Origin: Cellvibrio japonicus Ueda107
GTDB lineage: Bacteria > Pseudomonadota > Gammaproteobacteria > Pseudomonadales > Cellvibrionaceae
Reading direction: 5' to 3'
Assembly (NCBI RefSeq): GCF_000019225.1
Contig: NC_010995.1
Span: 3,418,501 to 3,482,500, forward strand
DNA length: 64,000 nt
Each line of letters opens with the position of its first letter. Position 1 is the first letter of the stretch. Made by a program: the position numbers and the translations under genes. This document shows positions 54,051 through 61,176 of this stretch, one piece after another. The notes under the pieces are model-generated. The model saw nothing but the letters and a program-made list of their open reading frames with translations. It did not search any database and was not told the origin of the DNA.

Positions 54051-56141
54051 ATGAGCCACAGTGAAGCCACAATCCGGTTGCTGATCCTCAACAATAGCCG
54101 CTCCGAAGCCGAGCGCCTGATCAGCATGCTCCACGCCTCCGGGCACCCCTGCCGCGCCCAGCACGTCGAAAGTGAAGAAGCCCTGGTTAAATTACTCCAG
54201 GAGCAGAGCTGGGATCTGTTGATCGGCAGTGACAAAACAACCAACGTCAATCTCCAGGCCGCCATCAAGCAAATCCGTCGCCTCAACAAAGATGTTCCGG
54301 TAATCCTGCAACATGAGGATGAAGATCCCTCGGCGGTGGTCGAGGGGCTGCGCCTGGGTGCCGTGGATGTTGTGGGGCTGGACGACGACCAGCATCTGCT
54401 GCTGGTTATAGAGCGCGAACTGGCCAACCGCGAACATCGCCAGGCGCGGCGCACCGCCGACCGCCGTTTCCGCGAGGCGGAGCGCCGCAGCCAGCAATTG
54501 CTCGACAGCTCGCGCGATGCCATTGCCTATGTACAGGATGGCCTTTACCTCTACGCCAACCAGTCTTTCGCTGAACTCTTTGGCTATGAAGACAAAGACG
54601 ATATCGAAGCCATGCCAATCATGGACATGGTGGCTGATCGCGACCAGGCGCGGCTAAAAAATTTCCTCAAGGATTTCACCTTTAAGGGCGAAGATGCCGA
54701 GTCCAGCACCCTGGCCTTTAGCGGTATTACCCGCAATGACGAAGAAAAACCACTGAGCCTGGAAGTGTCGCTGGTTACCTACGACGAAGAACCCTGCATC
54801 CAATTCCTTGCACGCGCCACCCTTGCCGAAGCCGGCAACAACGAAGAGCTGGAAGCGCAACTCAAACAAATCAAATGGCAGGATCTGGTTACCGGCCTCT
54901 ACAACCGCCAGTACTTGATCAACCAGTTGGATCACCTGATCGACAATGTGGACGACAAACAGCACTACTGCCTGCTCTATATTGACCTGGGTGATTTCAA
55001 CGAGCGCGTTAAAACCGTTTTCGGTGAAACCGGAGCTGACCTGGCATTGGGCGATGTCGCCGCACTGTTGCGCGCCAAGGCGAATACCCAGGACATTATT
55101 GCGCGCATGAGCGATTCCAGTTTTGCCCTGTTAATCCCCAACATCAAAGCCGACGCCGCCATCAACCGCGGCAAGCAGTTAAATACCGATATTGAAAACC
55201 ACATCATCGATATCGACCACAAAACCCTGCAGGTCAATTGCAATATCGGTATTTCACTGATTAACGAAAACACTACCAATACCAATACCGTGATTGAGCA
55301 GGCGCGCACCGCCATGGACAAGGTGCGCAGCAAGGGCCATAAAGTCGCCCTGTTTGAACCCGATCAACCCAAGCAGGAACAAAAGCTCGACGCCGCCGCT
55401 TCGCTGCAACAGGCCCTGGACAGCGATCGCTTCCGCTTGTTATTCCAACCCATTATCAGCCTGCGCGGTTCCGACGAGGAGTACTACGAAGTCTACCTGC
55501 GCATGGTGGATGAAAAAGACGAAGAAATTTCGCCCAAGCATTTCCTCGATGCCGCCGCCTCGATTGGGGCCAATACCAAAATTGATCGCTGGGTAATCCT
55601 CGAATCGATCAAGATGCTGTCGGAGCACCGCGCCAAAGGCAACAAGACCAAACTCATCATCAATATCAGCGGCCAGTCGCTCTGTGATGAAACCCTGGTG
55701 CCCTGGCTGGGCGTTGCCTTCAAGGCAGCAAAACTGCTCAGTGACTCCATTATCTTCCAGGCCCAGGAAATTGATGTCACCAATCACCTGAATGCGGCCA
55801 AGGCGTTTGCCGAAGGCTTAGCCAAACTGAAAACAACCTTCTCCATCAGCAGTTTCGGTTGCGCACTCAATCCCTTTAGCACCCTCAAGCACGTGCCGGC
55901 ATCGCTGATCAAAATCGACGGTTCTTTCACCACCGATATCCAAAACAACAATGAAAATCCCGAGACCTTGATTCACCTGATCGAGCAACTGCACAGCGAA
56001 AACAAAATTACCCTGGTGCCCTTTGTGGAAAACGCCAGTGTACTCTCCACCCTCTGGCAGGCCGGTGCACATTACATCCAGGGTCACTATTTGCAGGAGC
56101 CAAGCCACAGCATGAATTACGACTTTAATATGGAGTCCTGA
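54051..56141 (+). CDS. fimX: FimX-like protein: receiver-like, PAS, degenerate GGDEF and EAL domains
   Basis: 696 residues from ATG 54051 (MSHSEATIRLLILNNS), close to the 691 of P. aeruginosa FimX, which governs type IV pilus assembly by binding cyclic di-GMP. Domains: receiver-like 1-125; PAS about 150-270 (SSRDAIAYVQDGLYLYANQSF); GGDEF about 290-440 with SDSSF in place of GGDEF; EAL about 455-690 with EVYLRM in place of EAL. Both active sites are therefore lost, as in FimX, which binds cyclic di-GMP through its EAL fold. The frame is open further upstream, but there is no ribosome site there; the one at 54051 is also weak. Confidence 0.9.
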   Translation: MSHSEATIRLLILNNSRSEAERLISMLHASGHPCRAQHVESEEALVKLLQEQSWDLLIGSDKTTNVNLQAAIKQIRRLNKDVPVILQHEDEDPSAVVEGLRLGAVDVVGLDDDQHLLLVIERELANREHRQARRTADRRFREAERRSQQLLDSSRDAIAYVQDGLYLYANQSFAELFGYEDKDDIEAMPIMDMVADRDQARLKNFLKDFTFKGEDAESSTLAFSGITRNDEEKPLSLEVSLVTYDEEPCIQFLARATLAEAGNNEELEAQLKQIKWQDLVTGLYNRQYLINQLDHLIDNVDDKQHYCLLYIDLGDFNERVKTVFGETGADLALGDVAALLRAKANTQDIIARMSDSSFALLIPNIKADAAINRGKQLNTDIENHIIDIDHKTLQVNCNIGISLINENTTNTNTVIEQARTAMDKVRSKGHKVALFEPDQPKQEQKLDAAASLQQALDSDRFRLLFQPIISLRGSDEEYYEVYLRMVDEKDEEISPKHFLDAAASIGANTKIDRWVILESIKMLSEHRAKGNKTKLIINISGQSLCDETLVPWLGVAFKAAKLLSDSIIFQAQEIDVTNHLNAAKAFAEGLAKLKTTFSISSFGCALNPFSTLKHVPASLIKIDGSFTTDIQNNNENPETLIHLIEQLHSENKITLVPFVENASVLSTLWQAGAHYIQGHYLQEPSHSMNYDFNMES

Positions 56142-56364
56142 TTCGCGCGCAGACAGGGATTGTCTGTACTTGCACACGTTTTCCGCTTGGAACAACCCCA
56201 TCCCTTTTATTTTTAAATATAAAAATAATTTTATGATTCAAAAAGAAACATTCCCAAAAGGCTATTTTCCTTAGGTAACCTGCTGCGTTTCTGAAACACC
56301 CAAAAAATACTATTTGTATTATTTTTATGGTCTTTTAGTCAAATAAACCTTTAGGATGACAAGC

Positions 56365-56381
56365 GCCGTTGTCACAACGGC
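56365..56381. promoter_or_regulatory. 17-bp palindrome, candidate operator for the GH5 gene
   Basis: GCCGTTGT-C-ACAACGGC is a perfect palindrome around one central base. It could be a LacI-type or other dimeric repressor site, or a small hairpin. It lies about 144-160 bases before the GH5 start. Confidence 0.45.
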
Positions 56382-56454
56382 TGTCGCGGAACGCGCTGCG
56401 AAACGCTGTTATCACATCCCCCGATACAGGCTTCAAACGCTCTACGGCACTATC

Positions 56455-56493
56455 CCCTGGCACCGGGACCAGCAGGGTTTTCCGGTGCCAGGG
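56455..56493 (+). repeat. 12-bp hairpin in the GH5 leader
   Basis: CCCTGGCACCGG (56455-56466) and CCGGTGCCAGGG (56482-56493) pair perfectly around 15 bases that end in TTTT. The stem ends 31 bases before the start codon. It may stabilise the mRNA or control read-through from fimX. Confidence 0.6.
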
Positions 56494-56524
56494 TTCCATC
56501 CATCAGCTAAAGGAAAATAATAAA

Positions 56525-58195
56525 ATGAAGTCCTTAAGTTCAGTTCTCCTGTTCTTGTTCGCTTTCTGTCTAACCCCCTTTTCCCAGGCGCAGAATTGCG
56601 GCAGCGGTGGCGGAGCCACGGTTTGCCTCAGCGCCACGGGCAACGCCAATAACATCAGCCTGAGTTGGACGATCAGTGGCAGCATCTCCAATGTCCAGGT
56701 CTATCGCGATACTGACAGCAACCCCAGCGGCCGCTCACGCCTGGCGACGGTCAGCAACTCCACCACCAGTTATACCGACACCAGTGCGGTAAGCGGCACC
56801 CAGTATTGGTACTGGATCAAGTTCACTGCCGGCGGCAGCAGTTACAACTCCGGTGCCGCCAGCGCTACACGCGGCACCTCCTGCAACGCCACTGCGGTGA
56901 CGCCCTATATCAACGTCAACAACACCTGGACCCAGAGCTCGTCGGCAACTATAACGGCGGGTGCACAGGTAGTCTTCGGGCCCCACCCCACCACCGGCGG
57001 CGCCTGGGCCTGGAGCGGCTGCGGCAGCTCGGGCAGCGCCCGTGAACAGACGGTCTACCCCAGCGCCAGTTGTAACGCCACCGCCGTCTACACCAACGCG
57101 TGCGGTGCCAGCAGCAGCCAGGTTTTCAGCGTAACGGTCGGCGGCTCCAGCAGCGGTACCATGCGCAACCTGACCAGTGTGCAATTGGCCAGGTTGATGG
57201 GCGCCGGCTGGAACCTGGGCAACTCCCTTGAGGCCATCGGCAGTGAAACCGCCTGGGGTAATCCGGCGACCACCCAAGCGCTGATCAACGCGGTAAAAGC
57301 GGCCGGTTTTAAAACCATCCGCATCCCCGTGTCCTGGAGCCAGTATGCCGATGCCAATTACAACATCAGCAGTAGCTGGATGGCGCGCGTCAAGCAGGTG
57401 GTGGATTACGCTAAAAACGCCGGCTTTTACGTGATTATCAATATCCATTGGGACGGCGGCTGGATGCAGCCCACTTACGCCAACCAGGCCGCCGTCAACA
57501 GCCGCCTGACCAAGCTCTGGACGCAGATCGCCAACAATTTCAAAAACTACGACGATTACCTGCTGTTTGCCGGTACCAACGAGGTCATGGTGGATGGCGA
57601 CTACGGCACGCCCACCTACGAGTACTACACGGTGCAAAACAGCTTCAACCAGACTTTTGTCAACACGGTGCGCGCCACCGGCGGCAACAACGCGGTGCGC
57701 CACCTGGTCGTGCAGGGTTTCAATACCAATATCGATCACACGATCAGCTTCGTCAGCATTCCCAGTGATAGTGCCAGCAATCGCCTGATGATGGAGGTCC
57801 ATTACTACGATCCCTATAACTTCACCCTGAATGCGTCGAGCAATATCTGGCAGTGGGGCGCCAACGCAACCAATTCCTCAGCCACCGAAACCTGGGCTAA
57901 CGAAACCTACGTCAATACGCAATTCCAGCGCATGAAAACGCGCTTTATCGACAATGGCGTAGCGGTGATCCTGGGTGAATTCGGCGCGATTTCGCGCACC
58001 AATATCCCCGGTGCCGAAAGCTACCGCACCTATTGGAACCAATACATTACCCGCGCCGCCTACACCCGCGGCCTGGTGCCGATCTATTGGGACAATGGCT
58101 ACACCGCTAACAACGGCATGGGTTTGTTTGACCGCTATAACGGCGCACAGGTATATCCCAACCTGATCAGCACCATTATCAATGCGGCGCAATAA
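56525..58195 (+). CDS. secreted GH5 glycoside hydrolase (probable endo-beta-1,4-glucanase)
   Basis: 556 residues. Signal peptide 1-22 (...FSQA). Residues about 25-115 form a fibronectin-III-like module; about 118-205 an Ig-like module with paired cysteines (FGPHPTTGGAWAWSGC... YTNACGASSSQVFSVTV). The GH5 barrel runs from about 213 to 556: GAGWNLGNSLEA, IRIPVSW, INIHWDGGW; the acid/base is Glu353 (GTNEVMV) and the nucleophile Glu485 (LGEFGAI); IYWDNG is near the end. These are features of bacterial endoglucanases, but mannanase or xyloglucanase cannot be excluded. No cellulose-binding CBM2/CBM10 or Ser linker is seen. ATG 56525 has AAAGGA 10 bases upstream; the longer open frame has no signal peptide. 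It sits between fimX and serB. Confidence 0.9.
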   Translation: MKSLSSVLLFLFAFCLTPFSQAQNCGSGGGATVCLSATGNANNISLSWTISGSISNVQVYRDTDSNPSGRSRLATVSNSTTSYTDTSAVSGTQYWYWIKFTAGGSSYNSGAASATRGTSCNATAVTPYINVNNTWTQSSSATITAGAQVVFGPHPTTGGAWAWSGCGSSGSAREQTVYPSASCNATAVYTNACGASSSQVFSVTVGGSSSGTMRNLTSVQLARLMGAGWNLGNSLEAIGSETAWGNPATTQALINAVKAAGFKTIRIPVSWSQYADANYNISSSWMARVKQVVDYAKNAGFYVIINIHWDGGWMQPTYANQAAVNSRLTKLWTQIANNFKNYDDYLLFAGTNEVMVDGDYGTPTYEYYTVQNSFNQTFVNTVRATGGNNAVRHLVVQGFNTNIDHTISFVSIPSDSASNRLMMEVHYYDPYNFTLNASSNIWQWGANATNSSATETWANETYVNTQFQRMKTRFIDNGVAVILGEFGAISRTNIPGAESYRTYWNQYITRAAYTRGLVPIYWDNGYTANNGMGLFDRYNGAQVYPNLISTIINAAQ

Positions 58196-58225
58196 TATCG
58201 TGCGGGAAAGCGTGTAACGGAAATG

Positions 58226-58252
58226 ACGGGAGAGCCTGCACGGCTCTCTCGT
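58226..58252. terminator. hairpin shared by the convergent GH5 and serB genes
   Basis: GGAGAGCC and GGCTCTCT (core 58229-58249) pair around TGCAC, 30 bases after the GH5 stop and 26 before the serB stop. Only a weak T run follows (GTTTC). Confidence 0.6.
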
Positions 58253-58277
58253 TTCAGGGGAATCGTTGCAGGGAGAA

Positions 58278-59510
58278 TCAGCGCAGCTTATCCCGCTCGC
58301 GGAAACCGAGCAGATACAAAATCGCATCCAATCCCAGGTTGGAAATCGCATGCTGGGCAGAGGCTTTTACCAGGGGTTTTGCACGGAAGGCGACCCCCAG
58401 GCCGGCAACGCTCAACATGGGCAGGTCGTTGGCACCATCGCCCACGGCAATCACTTGCTCAAGGGTAATACCCTCTTGTTGTGCCAGCATCGCCAACAAC
58501 TCCGCCTTGCGCTGGCCATCGACGACTATACCCTTGACCTCACCGGTGACCTTGCCATCGACAATATCCAATTCGTTGGCATAGACATAATCGATGCCCA
58601 GTTTTTGTTGCAGGTAGCGGCCAAAATAATTAAAGCCGCCCGAGAGGATCGCGGTTTTGTAACCGAGCTTTTTCAGGGTGGAAATTAATTTCTCTGCACC
58701 TTCGGTCAAGCGCAGCTGCGCTGCAATGCCGGCAAGTACCGACTCATCCAGGCCTTTGAGCAGCGCCATACGGCGCGCAAAGCTTTGCTTGAAATCCAGC
58801 TCGCCGCGCATAGCCGCTTCGGTAATCTCAGCAACCTGCTCTCCAACCCCCGCAGCCTTGGCCAATTCGTCGATAACTTCGGCCTCAATCAGGGTAGAGT
58901 CCATATCGAAACACACCAGGCGGCGGTTGCGGCGATACACCGTATCGCTTTGGAAGGCAACATCGATATTCAAGCGCGCAGACAACTCCATAAAATCGGC
59001 GCGCAGGGCGAGCATATCAGCCGGTGTACCGCGCACGGTAAATTCCACGCAGGCGCTGCCCTGCTCGTCCTGTACCGGTTTTTCCAGGTCTGTCAGGGCG
59101 ACACGGCCAGACAGGCGATTGATGCTGTCGATGTTCAGCCCATGGCGCGAAATAATGGTGGTCAGCTCAGCAATTTGTGCCGCCGTCACCTGGCGCGCCA
59201 ACAGGGTCACAATATGGCGCGCCTTACCTTGCTGATCCACCCAATGGCGGTAGCTGTCCGCAGAGATACTCTGGAAACGCACCTGGATATCCTGTTCGGC
59301 ACAAGCCTGGCGGATCGCTGCCAGCAACTGCTCGCGCGCTTCTGGCTGCATATCCAGGCTAACCAGCATTCCCAGCGCCAGGGTGTCGTGGATCACCGCC
59401 TGGCCAATATCGAGGATACGGGCGTCCCATTGGGAGAGCACCTGGGTAATGGCATAGGTCACACCGGGTTTATCCTGGCCGGATGCGTTAATCAGTAAAA
59501 TTTCGTTCAC
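58278..59510 (-). CDS. serB: phosphoserine phosphatase
   Basis: SerB dephosphorylates phosphoserine in the last step of serine synthesis. N-terminal ACT-like domains (about residues 1-180) precede the HAD phosphatase (CFDMDSTLIEAEVIDELAK with the catalytic DxDST; ILSGGFNYF; VAVGDGANDLPM). I place the start at GTG 59510 (VNEILLINASGQDKPG; GAGG 5 bases upstream), giving 410 residues. The open frame to 59705 adds 65 residues without homology and runs through the promoter region. Confidence 0.94.
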   Translation of the reverse strand: MNEILLINASGQDKPGVTYAITQVLSQWDARILDIGQAVIHDTLALGMLVSLDMQPEAREQLLAAIRQACAEQDIQVRFQSISADSYRHWVDQQGKARHIVTLLARQVTAAQIAELTTIISRHGLNIDSINRLSGRVALTDLEKPVQDEQGSACVEFTVRGTPADMLALRADFMELSARLNIDVAFQSDTVYRRNRRLVCFDMDSTLIEAEVIDELAKAAGVGEQVAEITEAAMRGELDFKQSFARRMALLKGLDESVLAGIAAQLRLTEGAEKLISTLKKLGYKTAILSGGFNYFGRYLQQKLGIDYVYANELDIVDGKVTGEVKGIVVDGQRKAELLAMLAQQEGITLEQVIAVGDGANDLPMLSVAGLGVAFRAKPLVKASAQHAISNLGLDAILYLLGFRERDKLR

Positions 59511-59863
59511 CTTGCCTCGCTTGCCCTGGGGATGGGAACTTCTGCTGGGGAATGGGGTGTCAATGCATCGGGGTACATACGCCGGGGTAACAAGCCCACC
59601 CGATGGTGAAAATTCCCCAAGGGTTGAATTTAAAGGCGCGCATTCTAGCCTAATTGTCAGACAGGGCACAGATTCCCCAGCACAGGAAAGCGAACGGATT
59701 GGCACTGGCCCCCGTGCCTGGCGTCGCCGAATCCGCTAGAATGCGGCGCCTAAATACACCTGAAAGCACGGGCAACTGAAGGACAGCGACACACAACCTG
59801 CGGAAAGTAGCACTAGCTACCCGCAGCACCCGGACCACAGATCAACAAGGATTCGCAAACACC
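59511..59863. promoter_or_regulatory. divergent promoter region of serB and the two-TM protein gene
   Basis: No gene is supported in these 353 bases. Two near-identical -10 sequences in opposite directions, TAGAATGCGGCGCC at 59737 (plus) and TAGAATGCGCGCC at 59647 (minus), suggest two promoters facing each other's 5' side. No good -35 elements were found. Confidence 0.4.
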
Positions 59864-61015
59864 ATGAAACTCGCCAACACCTGTAAAGCCTATCCCCAAC
59901 TGACGCTCTGTAGCCTGTTGCTGCTGTTCCTGGGGATTTTTGGTGGGCTGATGTACTACACCAATACCGAAGGTAACCAGCGCGAGCGCACCCAGCTCTA
60001 TGGCACCGCGCTGGCGGCAGGTGCAGCCCGCCAGGCAGTGACACCGGCCATGCAGCAGGATCTGGTCAGCATGCAGGCGATATTGACCGAGCTACAGCAG
60101 CACACCTGGGTGCAGGGTGCCAGCATTCACAACGTGGAAAACCAGCTACTGGTACAAAGCGGATTCAAGCCAAACCAGGTGACCCAGGGCCGCCGCTATC
60201 ACTTCTCCGCTCCCATTGCGCTGCACAATAATATTTACGGTTATGTGGAAGTGGTACTGGACGTGCCGCGCCACAGCGAGCGCGATTACCAGTTTTTCCT
60301 GCTCTGGATACTGGCCGTGTTTAGCTGCCTGTTCATTATCGGCTGGTCTATCTACCGCCATTGGTGGGTACAACTAAAAGACAAGATGCCCAGTGCAGGC
60401 GAGCTGGTGACCGCAATGGTGGAAAAAATGCCCACGATTGAGCCTATTCCCGAGCCAGAGCCGGAGGCACCCAAGCAAGTCTCGGTGCGCCTGAGCCTGC
60501 ACATCACCAATATGGAGCGCCTTTACCAACAGCTGAACAGCGAGAGTTTTGCCAACATACTGCGCCGCTTTGAAAAGCAATTGCAAAGCGTACTTAACCT
60601 GTACAATGGCCAACGCCAAATGCTATCGGGTGATACCCTGCTCATCGATTTTACCGGTGAAGCCTATTTTGAATGTGCGTTCCGCGCCGTTTGCTGTGCG
60701 CAACTGATGGCCAACCTGGCCACAGCAAGCCCCAGCCCGCGCCTGCAGCTGGCGGCGGCGATACACGAATTGTCAGAGCCAACCAATGACAAGCAATCGC
60801 TGCTGCGCGATTTTGTGGTGCAACACAACAATCACCTTAAACCGGACAAGGGCGAGATACTGGTCAGCCAGCGCCTGATTGACACCGATCTGCAACAACA
60901 CCTTGAACTGGTGCTGGACAGCGGCAAATTTACCGGGCTTAAAGCGCCCTATGCTGAATTGGTTGCACGCCAGGAGCAGCAATTAATAGCCACGCTGGAG
61001 CCCCAGGCCCGCTAG
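59864..61015 (+). CDS. two-transmembrane protein with cyclase-like cytoplasmic domain
   Basis: 383 residues. Transmembrane helices about 14-34 and 146-166 flank a periplasmic domain (AhpA/YtjB-like, known from memory beside serB in pseudomonads, PA4961). After a Pro/Glu-rich linker (PTIEPIPEPEPEAPK) the cytoplasmic part (about 205-370) follows the pattern of class III adenylate cyclases: FEKQLQSVLNLYNGQRQMLSGDTLLIDFTG... FRAVCCAQLMANL. The metal-binding aspartates of active cyclases are not obvious, so it is probably a degenerate sensor domain. No function is assigned. Confidence 0.8.
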   Translation: MKLANTCKAYPQLTLCSLLLLFLGIFGGLMYYTNTEGNQRERTQLYGTALAAGAARQAVTPAMQQDLVSMQAILTELQQHTWVQGASIHNVENQLLVQSGFKPNQVTQGRRYHFSAPIALHNNIYGYVEVVLDVPRHSERDYQFFLLWILAVFSCLFIIGWSIYRHWWVQLKDKMPSAGELVTAMVEKMPTIEPIPEPEPEAPKQVSVRLSLHITNMERLYQQLNSESFANILRRFEKQLQSVLNLYNGQRQMLSGDTLLIDFTGEAYFECAFRAVCCAQLMANLATASPSPRLQLAAAIHELSEPTNDKQSLLRDFVVQHNNHLKPDKGEILVSQRLIDTDLQQHLELVLDSGKFTGLKAPYAELVARQEQQLIATLEPQAR

Positions 61016-61086
61016 GGAATCCCCGCTTCGCAGCCGGTGTTGTTTACCGCGCGCTTGGCGGAGCTTGCCCGGGCTTTTGTCGCGCG

Positions 61087-61137
61087 CTGTCATACAAGCG
61101 TCATCCATTCATCACATAACTGTCACGCGACCGTCAT
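61087..61137 (+). promoter_or_regulatory. tandem Pho boxes (PhoB sites) before the ornithine lipid synthase gene
   Basis: Box 1, 61087-61104: CTGTCAT-ACAA-GCGTCAT. Box 2, 61120-61137: CTGTCAC-GCGA-CCGTCAT. Each is two heptamers separated by 4 bases, as in the PhoB consensus. The box starts are 33 bp apart, so all four heptamers fall on an 11-bp period. The start codon lies 39 bases after box 2. Confidence 0.85.
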
Positions 61138-61176
61138 AACCTTGGTGGAAATCCCCCCGCCAGGCTATGACACTCC

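Larger units (their letters stand above)
56142..56524. other. 383-bp region upstream of the GH5 gene
   Basis: No gene is supported. AT-rich to about 56360, then GC-rich with a 17-bp palindrome and a 12-bp hairpin (listed separately). A ribosome site AAAGGA lies at 56509-56514. Confidence 0.6.

Noticed and set aside
56369..56524. Upstream extension of the GH5 frame
   Set aside because: It would bury the signal peptide, includes the palindrome and hairpin, and has no ribosome site; ATG 56525 has one.
56735..57802. Minus-strand open frame of 355 codons inside the GH5 gene
   Set aside because: Low-complexity Val/Gly/Ala/His composition and full overlap with a recognisable enzyme indicate a shadow frame.
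59511..59705. Upstream extension of the serB frame
   Set aside because: The 65 extra residues have no family counterpart and cross the divergent promoter region; GTG 59510 has a ribosome site and the family N-terminus.
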